A DNA stretch of 64,000 bases. Origin: Pseudoalteromonas spongiae UST010723-006. GTDB taxonomy: Bacteria > Pseudomonadota > Gammaproteobacteria > Enterobacterales > Alteromonadaceae. The stretch covers positions 2,839,001 to 2,903,000 of the forward strand of contig NZ_CP011039.1 of the NCBI RefSeq assembly GCF_000238255.3. Reading direction: 5' to 3'. The translations under genes were made by a program, and so were the position numbers. Below the pieces are notes generated by a model. That model saw nothing but the letters and a program-made list of their open reading frames with translations, was not told the origin of the DNA and did no database searches. Numbering within the stretch: position 1 is the stretch's first letter; each line of letters begins with the position of its first letter. Positions 36,486 through 46,024 of the stretch are shown here, piece by piece.

Positions 36486-38399
36486 TTAGTTCTTTAATCC
36501 GCAATCATTATCTAACCAGTTAATTAAGTTGCTATAGAACTCGTTTTTATGATCATGAAACAAAGTATCATAAAAATGGTCGGCATCTTCTAGTTCAACA
36601 TACTTATGAACTTTGTTTAACTTCTCTAGTTCAGTCACAAATTTTCGACTATGAACAACAGGTACTCTCTCATCAATATCACCGTGGATCACCATAATTG
36701 GAATATTCACTTTCTCAACTTTATCTATAGGAGAAATACCAGTGATAGTTGGCTGTTGAAGTTCGCTAAGGAACTCATCTTCATTCAGTGTAGCATTGAT
36801 TCTACTTAAATCACTCACACCAGCACCGGCTACAGTACATTGATAAATATTCTTTTCTCGCATTGATGCAGCAAATGCAGCATAACCACCATAGCTCCAA
36901 CCAAACATTGCCAATTTATCTATTGTGGTATAGCCTTTTTCGACCAAATACATTGCGGCGTCATCAAGGTCATCTTGCATCTTAAGACCCCAATTATTAT
37001 CCCCTGCAACCCAATGTTCCAAGCCATAACCCGTAGAACCACGGTAGTTAGGCTGAATTACAACATAACCATTCGCCGCTAAAAGCTGCGCCCATTCATC
37101 AAAGATGATCGTGTCACGTACCCACGGACCACCATGCGGTAGCACAATTGCAGGATGAGGTCCTTTTGTATTTGGCGTTGTCACATAAGCGCGTATTTTT
37201 CTACCATCACGAGCGCTATAGCTAATGTATTTTACGTCGGCTAATTTATCCTCAGTAAGTAAAGGTAAACGCCCGCCAATTTTATCTAACTTTTGTTTAT
37301 TAGTAATTATGTAAAAAGTACCAGGATCTTTATTAGAACTTGTCTGAACGACTAACACATCATCACTATTAGAACGACTAGTAATATTGACAAACTTCCT
37401 CGGAAATAAACCCTCTAAGCTTTGGTATAAAGCATCTTCATTAGGATCTGTAAAATATCGCTTAGGCCAGTTTGTTGTGTATGAATAACCGAGCAAAGAA
37501 CCCCATTTATTTTGTATAATACTGCCAGCATCAACAGATTTCAGCCCAAATAAGCGTTCCGATATTTCTCCAGTTTCAATATTAAATGTATAAATACCGG
37601 TTTTATCTTGCCCTAAATTTGCGCTGATATACATGTCGTTAGGTGATTCCTTTGAAAAACCTAAAAAATCATAGCTTTCACGACTTTTTGGAGAAATTGT
37701 TTTTATCTTTTTCCAATTAGTGCTCCCTTTCCTACGCGCAAACAACTCTATGGAGTTTGTAGCCCTATCAAATCCTCTAGCTGCACGAATATCACCGTCC
37801 GCATCAGCAACAAACCCACCAGTTATTTCAGTGTTACCTCGCATAACTGTTTTGAAACTACCGTTATCAAGATTATATCTAACTACATCAGGGATACGAT
37901 TATCGTTTACATCAGTCAATGCCAGAACAGTGTTATCTTCTTTAGGTAACAGATCAAATATTTGAAAGAAACCTAAACGTTTGTTATTTGAGGGAATAAC
38001 CCACTTGCCTTTACCATCAGCGTCCGTAATTGCAAATTCATTAACCCAACGTTTAGAGTTTCCATCTTCTAGTATTTGGCGAAAGCTAACGCCTATTTTT
38101 TCATTATTAAGAAAGCCAACACTCGATACCATCATCTTGCTGGCCCCTAAAACTACTGGCTCTTTCTTTAAATTAAATGGATCTCTTATTTCAATTACAT
38201 AATCGCCATTTTTAGTTGTCGCTCTGAGAATCGCTACTTTTTTACCATCTGGAGATACAGAAACACTTCGTATCATTGGCATCATTGTAAATGCCTCAAG
38301 CGTAACATTCGATGAGTTAGCTAATTCACTAGCTAATGAATTAGTTGGATAAGCCAAGCTTGCAGCAAGCACTCCAAGGGCCAATATTATTTTTGTCAT
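36486..38399 (-). CDS. Secreted S9 family prolyl-oligopeptidase-type peptidase
   Basis: 637 aa from ATG 38399, nine bases after GAGG (ATG 38405 is too close). Sec signal to about residue 24 (SLAS). An N-terminal beta-propeller (about 30-370) precedes an alpha/beta-hydrolase domain: oxyanion 'LPHGGPWVRD', nucleophile Ser in 'FGWSYGGYAAF', Asp in 'GDIDERVP' and His in 'DADHFYD'. S9 enzymes of this acylaminoacyl/dipeptidyl-peptidase group trim short peptides, often after Pro or Ala. It lies 62 bases after a large TonB receptor gene in the same direction, so the two are probably co-expressed for peptide use. Confidence 0.9.
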   Translation of the reverse strand: MTKIILALGVLAASLAYPTNSLASELANSSNVTLEAFTMMPMIRSVSVSPDGKKVAILRATTKNGDYVIEIRDPFNLKKEPVVLGASKMMVSSVGFLNNEKIGVSFRQILEDGNSKRWVNEFAITDADGKGKWVIPSNNKRLGFFQIFDLLPKEDNTVLALTDVNDNRIPDVVRYNLDNGSFKTVMRGNTEITGGFVADADGDIRAARGFDRATNSIELFARRKGSTNWKKIKTISPKSRESYDFLGFSKESPNDMYISANLGQDKTGIYTFNIETGEISERLFGLKSVDAGSIIQNKWGSLLGYSYTTNWPKRYFTDPNEDALYQSLEGLFPRKFVNITSRSNSDDVLVVQTSSNKDPGTFYIITNKQKLDKIGGRLPLLTEDKLADVKYISYSARDGRKIRAYVTTPNTKGPHPAIVLPHGGPWVRDTIIFDEWAQLLAANGYVVIQPNYRGSTGYGLEHWVAGDNNWGLKMQDDLDDAAMYLVEKGYTTIDKLAMFGWSYGGYAAFAASMREKNIYQCTVAGAGVSDLSRINATLNEDEFLSELQQPTITGISPIDKVEKVNIPIMVIHGDIDERVPVVHSRKFVTELEKLNKVHKYVELEDADHFYDTLFHDHKNEFYSNLINWLDNDCGLKN

Positions 38400-38461
38400 T
38401 ATCATAGACCTCAATTAAAAATGGCCTCATCAGAGGCCATTTGCTAAGTTACAACGCTCAA

Positions 38462-41400
38462 TTAGAAGTTAACTGAGAAGTTGATATAAGGCATGCGGCC
38501 ATACATGTCATAACCAACACCTAGAGGTACGTTAGTATTAGAGAATGAACCACTTGGATCAACTTTAGGTGGAGCTTCATTAAATACATTACGAACACCC
38601 GCAGAGATTAGATATTCATCAGAAGACCATGAAACTGATACATCATGCTTCCAATAGTCTTCAGTAAAGCCTACAGGGCGACATTTAAGGCGCTCACCAG
38701 CGCTATTAAACAAGCCTGTACAACCGGTTGTATCTTCCTCAAACTCTCCTAAATCGTCTTCTTTACCGCCTGAGATGTAACGAGCCATCCAGTTAAAGCG
38801 GAAGTCGTCATAAGAAAGCATTAGACGAGCTGTACCACGCCATTCAGGATAATCTGGTTCACCCACATTATCATCGACAACACCTAACACATCGTACAGG
38901 GCTTCAGTCATCTTGGTTGCTTGAAGGTCAACTGTTACACCCAAGTTTTGTTCTGAAATAACAAAATCTTGATTATAGTAAATATTATAGTCATAACCTT
39001 GAGACGTTAATAAACCTACGTTGATGAATGATTGGTCAACTAGACTAATTTGACCGCCTTCATCACGACTAATACGGCTACAGAAAGCTGCATTACCATC
39101 TGCACCATAACATTGGTTAATGCTATAGAAAGCTGATGGTTCAGCAATACTATTAGTTACTTCAATATCGAATCGAGTTACAGAAAGCGTTATATCTACG
39201 TCTTCAATAAATGGCTGCTCAATAACAAAGCCATATGTCTTAGCTAGTGACGTTTCAGGGCTCAACTCTGTTGTACCGCCGCTGATAACTTCAGTACTTG
39301 TTGATTCAGTGAAGGTAGGATCCAAACCTAATGAAGTTGGATCTAAACCATCAGAAACACAACGAGCTAGAGTTACATCATCACGCGGGTCATTAGCTGC
39401 ATCATATGTTGGAATTGCATCTGGGTTGATTGGATCTGAGATACGAGCATCACTTGGAACAACACACGGGTCACTCACAGTCAAGAAGCCTGAAGTACCG
39501 TTTAAGAAACGCTCACGTAAGTTAGGTGCGCGGAATGATGTACCTTGAGTACCACGAAGCGTAATCCATTCAACCGGACGATAAACAGCTTTTACAGAGT
39601 ATGTACTTTCTGGGTCATAGTAGCTTTCGTCAGAAATACGACCAGATACAGTCAATGTAAACTCTTCAACACCTGTTACACCTTTAACAAGTGGTAGGTC
39701 AATTTCAGTAAATACTTCACGAAGACTACGAGAGCCATCCGCACCTTGGTCTGAGAAATAACCCCATAGCAAGCCTTGTGCAGCTACTGCGTTAGGATCT
39801 GATTCAATCTCGTCACGACGATATTCAGCACCAAAAATACCTGATACTGTTTCATTGTTCCAAGGCAAAGTATACAGATCGCCACCTAAGAATCCATTAA
39901 CAACTAATTGATTAACTTTCGTTTCAATTTTACGTTGATCGAACAGATAATTGTATTCTGCGTCTGTCAACGTACCACCACCTGGTTGATAAATATTATC
40001 CGCAAACAGGTTAACTGGAACACAGCCATCAGTGCCATCACCACACGTTACAGTACCATCAGCATTTAGAACAGACGTGTTCAATGAATGTAGTAGTCGT
40101 TGTTCGTTAAAACCATTACGGACATCAGTACCTTTTGATGCACTGTAAGAAACATACGCATCATAATACCAATTATTTAAGTTAATCGACTCTAGGCCTG
40201 GTAAATTACCTGTAACACCTGTTACTAATCGGTATTGGGCAACATCAACTTCAAAACGATCACGGTCACCACGAATATTAATAATAGGATCAACATCTAA
40301 TGGACCAGCATCACCAAAGCCTAGTACACCAAAACAATCTACCTCACCATTTACACCACATGGATTATATGGGTTTGAAGCCGGAACAGTTTCAAATAAC
40401 TGAGCACCAGGACTGAATACTGGAGAGTTACGTTGCGCATACAAACCTTCGTAATAAAAAGTTGTATCATTGTCATCGGCAAAGTTATGCTCACCATTTA
40501 CCATGAATGAAAGACGTTCATTGCGGCTGCGGTAATCACCACTCTTATAATAATCAGACTGCTGGAATGCATATAATGGATCTTGGAAGTCAACATCACG
40601 CAAACCATCTCCATTACCGTCTACAATAGCGCCGTCAAGGTCGTCAATAATACCATCGCCATTGAAGTCTGCTAAAACCCACTCAGGGAATAAACCAGCA
40701 TATTGTGAAGGAACTGTCGTTTCACTTAAATTTGGAATGCCTGTGTTAGTATATCCAGGAGTTACATATAGACTACCCCAGAAAGCTGGAACGAAAACAC
40801 GGTTTGTTAGCGGAAAAATATCACAGGTATCTTCACCACCAGCTGTAGGACCAATACCGCTAAATCGTGTAATGATATCACCTTCTTCAGATTCAAAAAT
40901 ACGCTCTTCACAACCTTTTGCAAAAGCAGTTTCTGAGTATGATTGTGCTTTTGAATCAGCGTATTCTAGACCAACAGTAATGAAACCATTGTCGTAAGTG
41001 TCACCCCACATAACAGAAAGATTTGATTGTTCACCGCCACCACTTTGCGGCGCTTGATAAGAACCTTGAACTTCAAAACCTTCAATATCTGACTTTAATA
41101 CTACGTTCGCTACGCCAGCTACTGCGTCAGAACCATAAACCGTTGAAGCGCCATCAAATAAATTCTCTACACGATCAATCATTACGCCTGGAATCAAATT
41201 GAGATCTGGTGAAGTAGGCGCGCCTCCAACCCCTGCAGGAGCCATACGACGACCATTAATGACAACAAGTGTACGCTCAGCACCTAAACCACGGAAACCA
41301 ATTGTCGCCGCTCCTGGTCCGTTATCTAATACATAACCACCAAACGTGTTATCAATCTGAACACCAGCTGCTTGGTTGGTTGATTGAAGCATTTCACCAG

Positions 41401-41629
41401 CTTCGAATAAGCCCATCTCTCGAGAAAGGTCGCCGCTAATGACTTGAATTGGTGATGCGTTCGAAAATTCAGCTTTACGAATTCGAGAGCCAGTCACTAC
41501 AACCTTTTCAATTTCCTCGTCTTCCGCATTATTTTTTTCTTCTTCTGCGGCAACACCTGCAAAGCTGGTTATTGCACCTGCAAATAGCGCAGACTTAACG
41601 CTAAGTGCTAATAAGTTTAATTTTTTCAA
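38462..41629 (-). CDS. Large TonB-dependent receptor with calcium-type loops
   Basis: 1055 aa. Sec signal (to about 27), a TonB-box-like 'EKVVVTGSRI' at 41-50, plug domain to about 185 ('GFRGLGAERTLVVINGRRM', 'GASTVYGSDAVAGVANVVLK'), then a long beta-barrel ending 'YINFSVNF' with terminal Phe. Residues 321-348 contain two EF-hand-like Asp/Asn-rich loops (DFNGDGIIDDLD; DGNGDGLRDVDF). Several Cys pairs lie in predicted outer loops. Such 'VVVTGSRI' receptors are abundant in marine Alteromonadales and often import peptides or oligosaccharides. The downstream S9 peptidase favours peptides. Promoter is presumably in the 410-base gap upstream. Confidence 0.9.
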   Translation of the reverse strand: MKKLNLLALSVKSALFAGAITSFAGVAAEEEKNNAEDEEIEKVVVTGSRIRKAEFSNASPIQVISGDLSREMGLFEAGEMLQSTNQAAGVQIDNTFGGYVLDNGPGAATIGFRGLGAERTLVVINGRRMAPAGVGGAPTSPDLNLIPGVMIDRVENLFDGASTVYGSDAVAGVANVVLKSDIEGFEVQGSYQAPQSGGGEQSNLSVMWGDTYDNGFITVGLEYADSKAQSYSETAFAKGCEERIFESEEGDIITRFSGIGPTAGGEDTCDIFPLTNRVFVPAFWGSLYVTPGYTNTGIPNLSETTVPSQYAGLFPEWVLADFNGDGIIDDLDGAIVDGNGDGLRDVDFQDPLYAFQQSDYYKSGDYRSRNERLSFMVNGEHNFADDNDTTFYYEGLYAQRNSPVFSPGAQLFETVPASNPYNPCGVNGEVDCFGVLGFGDAGPLDVDPIINIRGDRDRFEVDVAQYRLVTGVTGNLPGLESINLNNWYYDAYVSYSASKGTDVRNGFNEQRLLHSLNTSVLNADGTVTCGDGTDGCVPVNLFADNIYQPGGGTLTDAEYNYLFDQRKIETKVNQLVVNGFLGGDLYTLPWNNETVSGIFGAEYRRDEIESDPNAVAAQGLLWGYFSDQGADGSRSLREVFTEIDLPLVKGVTGVEEFTLTVSGRISDESYYDPESTYSVKAVYRPVEWITLRGTQGTSFRAPNLRERFLNGTSGFLTVSDPCVVPSDARISDPINPDAIPTYDAANDPRDDVTLARCVSDGLDPTSLGLDPTFTESTSTEVISGGTTELSPETSLAKTYGFVIEQPFIEDVDITLSVTRFDIEVTNSIAEPSAFYSINQCYGADGNAAFCSRISRDEGGQISLVDQSFINVGLLTSQGYDYNIYYNQDFVISEQNLGVTVDLQATKMTEALYDVLGVVDDNVGEPDYPEWRGTARLMLSYDDFRFNWMARYISGGKEDDLGEFEEDTTGCTGLFNSAGERLKCRPVGFTEDYWKHDVSVSWSSDEYLISAGVRNVFNEAPPKVDPSGSFSNTNVPLGVGYDMYGRMPYINFSVNF

Positions 41630-42039
41630 AATGAGATTTCCCTGAAGTTTTCTAAATGTTAATTGTCACAAATTACACAAATGTTTCTCTTTGTTTAAAA
41701 ATGTAATCCGAACAACACAGTTTTAACATAAAAATTACAAAACATGAGTACTATTCGACAAATAACATTATTTACATCTAAGCTAAGCCAAAAAGAAAAA
41801 CACAGAAAAACACAGAAAAAACAACAAACTACAAAAATATCGATAGTAAAATTTAATTTACACACAATTTAATTGTTTACAATCATTTACACTGCATCTG
41901 AAGTTGTTGATGTTACAAGAGGAGGGGATGGGCGTGTTAAAGGTTAAGATCGTTAGTTTTGAGCTGGATAAACGTAATTTTAGCAAGGTAACTAAAACGT
42001 CACCTTACTAAAATGCAAAAATTTAAACTTTAATTAACA
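41630..42039. other. AT-rich region upstream of the large TonB receptor
   Basis: About 410 bases with no credible gene. It is very AT-rich (for example 41790-41890, with tandem ACACAGAAAAA copies at 41801-41820) and probably holds the receptor promoter and regulatory sites. The GAGGGGATGGG patch near 41920 does not start an open frame of useful length. Confidence 0.4.
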
Positions 42040-42273
42040 TCAACGATATATTTCAACTTTACGAAACTTAGCCGCATCGATTATTGCCCATAAGTGGAAA
42101 ATACCGCCAATGATTGCTGGAACGACAAAAAACCATAAAGCGTAGCCACCAAATACAACAATCGCAAATATCAGTGCCGCGCCAATGCGCCCTTGTACCA
42201 ACTGCCCAAGACCTGGGAAAAACACGTTACAAATAGCAGCGATTACATTGCCTGCTGATCCTTGTTCTGCCAT
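42040..42273 (-). CDS. Small TM2-like membrane protein
   Basis: 77 aa with two hydrophobic segments. 'CNVFFPGLGQLVQGRIGAALIF' (about 15-36) is the TM2-type motif in which a Pro-Gly-Leu-Gly-Gln turn precedes the first helix, and the C-terminus is charged. A good ribosome-binding site (GAGAGG) precedes the ATG. Function unknown; such proteins are small inner-membrane proteins. It is divergent from the beta-CASP gene. Confidence 0.8.
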   Translation of the reverse strand: MAEQGSAGNVIAAICNVFFPGLGQLVQGRIGAALIFAIVVFGGYALWFFVVPAIIGGIFHLWAIIDAAKFRKVEIYR

Positions 42274-42438
42274 ATAAACCTCTCAAATTTCCAATTTATT
42301 TAATTTAAATCAAACTCTGTGCCAAATATATATTAATATAACTTTCAGTGTGTTAGCTTAATTTCGTATCTTGCTAACAATTCATTATTAGTAAGATTGA
42401 CTAAAATAGAGCTAATTACACTAAATATGGAGCTTGCC

Positions 42439-43794
42439 ATGAAATTAACATTTATCGGGGCAGCAAGTACAGTTACAGGTTCAAAACACCTACTGGAAGT
42501 AGATAACCTAAAGATCTTAATTGATTGCGGCCTTTACCAAGGCATAAAAAACTATCGTACTCGCAACTGGCAAGCTCTTCCGTTTGATGTAACTAAGTTA
42601 GATGCCGTTTTATTAACCCACGCGCATATCGACCATTCGGGTTATATTCCGCTTTTATACAAGCAAGGATTTAGAGGCCCTATTTTTTGCTCTCACGAAA
42701 CACTTAAACTGTGTGAAGTATTACTGCCTGACGCAGGCTTTTTACAAGAAGAAGACGCAAAATATGCAAATAAAAAGCGCTTCTCTAAGCACTCTCCAGC
42801 TGAACCACTGTATACATTAAGTGATGCTAAAAAGTCGCTATCCCTTTTTGTGCCGCTCGATTTTCAACACAATGTCGAAATTTTGCCAAATATAACAATT
42901 AACTTAAAACCAAATGGGCACATTCTCGGCTCTTCAAGTATTGAATTAAACGCAAACAGTAAAACGTTAGTTTTCAGCGGAGATGTTGGTAGGCAAGACG
43001 ACCCAATTATGTACTCGCCAGAGCCGATTTCACCCTGTGACTTACTAGTTGTAGAGGCAACGTATGGTGACAGACGTCATACTGCAACCGACACCAAGCA
43101 AATTCTCGCCGGTGCCATAAATGATACGTTTAAGCGTGGCGGTATATTTCTTATGCCCTCTTTTGCCGTTGGCCGCGCACAGTTAATTTTACATTTAATC
43201 GCTGAGCTAAAAAGAGAGCAGCGAATTCCGAATGTACCGGTTTATCTCAATAGCCCGATGGCAATAAAGGTCACCGATCTTTATGAAAAAGCCCACAAGC
43301 ACCACAAACTAACCAAAGAACAATGCCAAGCCATTGATGACATGACAGAGTTTGTTAAAACGCAAGAAGAGTCGGAAATGCTCAATAGCCGCAATCTACC
43401 CTGTATTATTGTATCAGCAAGCGGCATGGCTAGCGGTGGACGGGTATTACATCACTTAAAAAGTTTATTGCCAGATGATAAACACACAGTCGCATTTTTA
43501 GGCTTTCAAGCAGCAGGCACACGCGGTGAAGCGCTTATTAATGGCGCCGAAAGAATAAAAATTCATGGCGAATATATTGATGTAAAAGCAAACGTTCTAA
43601 ACCTAGATTCACTTTCGGCCCATGGTGATTATCAAGATATTCTAAATTGGTTGCAGCAAGGCGAAGCATTTCCAAAGCAAATTTATATTAACCATGGTGA
43701 AGTCAGTGCATGTGACGCAATGCGCTGCCACATTAAGGAGCAGCTTGGCATCGACGCCAAAGTGGCTGAGTATTTGGAACAAGTGGCACTTTGA
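42439..43794 (+). CDS. Beta-CASP metallo-beta-lactamase-fold RNase-like hydrolase
   Basis: 451 aa from ATG 42439, six bases after GGAG. Metal-binding motifs of the metallo-beta-lactamase fold are complete: 'LTHAHIDHSGYIP' (HxHxDH), 'GHILGSSS', 'FSGDVGRQD' and a late 'LSAHGDY'. The beta-CASP insert includes 'PSFAVGRAQ' and 'IIVSASGMASGGRVLHHL' (about 332-350). The family covers CPSF73-like and YsxC-unrelated bacterial exonucleases often annotated as RNA-processing exonucleases. Substrate is not evident. An AraC-type gene begins within its last codons, so the two are translationally coupled. Confidence 0.9.
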   Translation: MKLTFIGAASTVTGSKHLLEVDNLKILIDCGLYQGIKNYRTRNWQALPFDVTKLDAVLLTHAHIDHSGYIPLLYKQGFRGPIFCSHETLKLCEVLLPDAGFLQEEDAKYANKKRFSKHSPAEPLYTLSDAKKSLSLFVPLDFQHNVEILPNITINLKPNGHILGSSSIELNANSKTLVFSGDVGRQDDPIMYSPEPISPCDLLVVEATYGDRRHTATDTKQILAGAINDTFKRGGIFLMPSFAVGRAQLILHLIAELKREQRIPNVPVYLNSPMAIKVTDLYEKAHKHHKLTKEQCQAIDDMTEFVKTQEESEMLNSRNLPCIIVSASGMASGGRVLHHLKSLLPDDKHTVAFLGFQAAGTRGEALINGAERIKIHGEYIDVKANVLNLDSLSAHGDYQDILNWLQQGEAFPKQIYINHGEVSACDAMRCHIKEQLGIDAKVAEYLEQVAL

Positions 43795-44540
43795 AAACCC
43801 AATTTTTAGCCTACCAAGGTATTTATATCGCATTTAATGATAAATTGATGGCAAATGAACATAGCCATCAATTTATTCAAATTAACTTATTGTCGCCACA
43901 AGCCAGTATTACTGTTGACCAAAAAACGCTTTCCACAACCTGTTTAATAATTGCAAGTAAAGTAAACCATACTTTAAAAAGTGATCAACCGGTGATCACC
44001 ATATTGATTGATAACTTTAGTGTACTCGGCAAAAAACTAACGCACCTTATTAACTGCCAAAAAAATGAAAACAATGTTTACACCTGCTTTGAACAGGCAA
44101 AATCGCAATACCTTTGGCAATATTTTATAGATAAAACAGGCAGCTTTGATTATGCGCTGACTGAATTTTTAAATAGTATTTTATGCCACCATGCCCAAGC
44201 AAAGCCCCCCACGGATCCGCGTATTGCAAAAATACTTAATCACTTACAACAGTGTGACAGCGCCCAGCTAAATCTTTCACAATTAGCAAAAATAGTTAAT
44301 TTATCGCAAAGTCGGTTATCACATTTATTTAGTGAGCAAATTGGCATGCCATTTAAAAGTTACCAACGTTACTTACGATTCAAACACTTAATACCATTAC
44401 TCGCAAATGGCTTTGATTTAACAAAAGCAGCCCATCAAGTAGGGTTTAGTGATGCCGCACATTTAAGCCGCGAATGTAAAAAGTTATTTGGCATACAGCC
44501 AAAGCAATTAAAAGGAACGCTAACATTCGAGCAAATCTAA
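43791..44540 (+). CDS. AraC-family transcriptional regulator
   Basis: 249 aa from TTG 43791; ATG 43848 is an alternative but would cut into the N-terminal domain. The N-terminal half (about 1-140) looks like a cupin-type sensor ('HSHQFIQINLLSP'). The C-terminal AraC DNA-binding domain has two helix-turn-helix units ('NLSQLAKIVNLSQSRLSHLFSEQ' and 'DLTKAAHQVGFSDAAHLSRECKK', each slightly over 20 residues, near 165-230) ending 'FGIQPKQLK'. It overlaps the beta-CASP hydrolase gene by four bases and converges with the flavin monooxygenase gene, overlapping its end by 21 bases. Confidence 0.88.
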   Translation: MKTQFLAYQGIYIAFNDKLMANEHSHQFIQINLLSPQASITVDQKTLSTTCLIIASKVNHTLKSDQPVITILIDNFSVLGKKLTHLINCQKNENNVYTCFEQAKSQYLWQYFIDKTGSFDYALTEFLNSILCHHAQAKPPTDPRIAKILNHLQQCDSAQLNLSQLAKIVNLSQSRLSHLFSEQIGMPFKSYQRYLRFKHLIPLLANGFDLTKAAHQVGFSDAAHLSRECKKLFGIQPKQLKGTLTFEQI

Positions 44541-45557
44541 TAATTTAAAATCGTGCTCTATGCCCATAATCAAGCCCGAACCACGCGAGCTCAGCCAAGG
44601 TTGAGACAGGATATATAATCCCGATATGTCGGATACTTTATCAAAAAAATCTTTATTGCTAGCTTGCTGTGCTAAACAGCTTTCAAGCCAATAAAAATCA
44701 TTGTTATAGCCTGTGGCAATTATCACCTTATCTATCACTTGCCCTTTAAGTGTTATTGGCTTTTCGCTATTTAACTTATTCAAATTAAAGCGCTTACAAA
44801 GTGTTATTCCAGCCTTAGCTAACTGATGATTACGACTACCAGTTGCAGGAAACGGGTCTTTCTTTCGCATTTTTTTCGCTAACCAATGCTGCTTTTCCAA
44901 ACGAATCAGGCCAAGCTTATCTAGCCAAAAGAAAATATCCTTACCCAATAAACGTTGTGGCAAAAATGAACGCGCCTTACCCATAGATAAAAAGACTTGA
45001 TTCTTTTTAACCAACATTTTTGCCAGTTGCCGGCCACTGGCACCATCACCAATCACTAACCAGTTTTCGTTTTCACATGTTAAGTGTCGATCACCAATAG
45101 ATTCTGGCGTAAACACTTTACCGTGATAAAAAGAGTTACTATCCAGCTGATGCTTATGAGGAATTTGAAATGCACCAGTACATACAAACAGCATTTTGCT
45201 GTGGTAGGTTTCACCATTACTGCAGTTTACTGTGAAGCCATCGGTGTCATTTCGCACATCAACTACTTTACGGCCAAATCTAATATCTAATGACAATGCA
45301 GCAGCATATTGTTCAAGATATTCAACAAATTCCTGTTTTGACGGGTACTCGCTTGCGTTGCCAGAAATATTCAACCCTGGCAACTGACTATAGCGCCGAG
45401 AAGTAAACAAAGTTAACCCTTCATAACGATTTCGCCACGCACTGCCTACAGCATTTGATGCTTCTAAAATAACCACTTTGTGATAGCCCTTTTGCCTCAA
45501 TAAATAGGCGGTTGCTAAACCAGCATGACCTGCACCAACAATAATAGCTTGTTTCAT
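44520..45557 (-). CDS. FAD-dependent flavin monooxygenase-like oxidoreductase
   Basis: 345 aa. FAD-binding 'VGAGHAGLATAYLLRQKGY' at 7-25, then 'GSAWRNRYEGLTLFTSRRYSQLPG' (about 42-65), typical of YUCCA/CzcO-like flavin monooxygenases. The NADPH-binding motif is 'VIGDGASGRQLA' near 168-179, and 'IIATGYNND' is the conserved ATG region. It likely oxygenates a small molecule or is a potassium-efflux-type CzcO relative. Single gene, convergent with the AraC gene and divergent from the next gene. Confidence 0.85.
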   Translation of the reverse strand: MKQAIIVGAGHAGLATAYLLRQKGYHKVVILEASNAVGSAWRNRYEGLTLFTSRRYSQLPGLNISGNASEYPSKQEFVEYLEQYAAALSLDIRFGRKVVDVRNDTDGFTVNCSNGETYHSKMLFVCTGAFQIPHKHQLDSNSFYHGKVFTPESIGDRHLTCENENWLVIGDGASGRQLAKMLVKKNQVFLSMGKARSFLPQRLLGKDIFFWLDKLGLIRLEKQHWLAKKMRKKDPFPATGSRNHQLAKAGITLCKRFNLNKLNSEKPITLKGQVIDKVIIATGYNNDFYWLESCLAQQASNKDFFDKVSDISGLYILSQPWLSSRGSGLIMGIEHDFKLLDLLEC

Positions 45558-45628
45558 AACTACTCCAACTGAAAACTCTCAGCTAGAATAAAGGTACAGC
45601 AAAACTAAAAATTGAATTTAAACGCTAT

Positions 45629-46024
45629 ATGTTTGAAAAATTTAAAATGCATGGCGATGTCAGCCTTAATTGGCAAGGAAAAACGCTAGAAATAAACACA
45701 ACCGGGCCATGGAATGCTGAGTTTTTTATGCATTTACATGAGCAATTAATTGATATGGTGCGTAACCAGCAAATTACTGATTTTGATGTATTACTTAACA
45801 TTCATGGCGAGGCACTGCCAACGCCAGACGCACAAAATGCACACATTGAGTTTTTAAAAGCCTCCAATGCCAAAGCTGTCGCAGTAAATCTTGAACATTG
45901 TGTAACAAGGTCGATGACACAACAAGTGTGTGACTATGTTTACCCTACAGCAGGACTAACACATCAGTGTTTCAACAATAAAGCGCAAGCGCTCAATTGG
46001 CTAAGTACGCAAAGCGGGGAATAA
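45629..46024 (+). CDS. Conserved hypothetical protein, possible STAS/SpoIIAA-like fold
   Basis: 131 aa, soluble. 'GDVSLNWQGKTLEINTTGPWNAEFF', an alternating 'DVLLNIHGEALPTPDAQ' strand-helix and a closing 'NKAQALNWL' suggest a SpoIIAA-like (STAS-type) alpha/beta fold. The similarity is by pattern only and I do not recognise the family firmly. It is divergent from the flavin monooxygenase gene (71 bases) and its end overlaps the 3' end of the MocR gene by 24 bases. Confidence 0.65.
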   Translation: MFEKFKMHGDVSLNWQGKTLEINTTGPWNAEFFMHLHEQLIDMVRNQQITDFDVLLNIHGEALPTPDAQNAHIEFLKASNAKAVAVNLEHCVTRSMTQQVCDYVYPTAGLTHQCFNNKAQALNWLSTQSGE

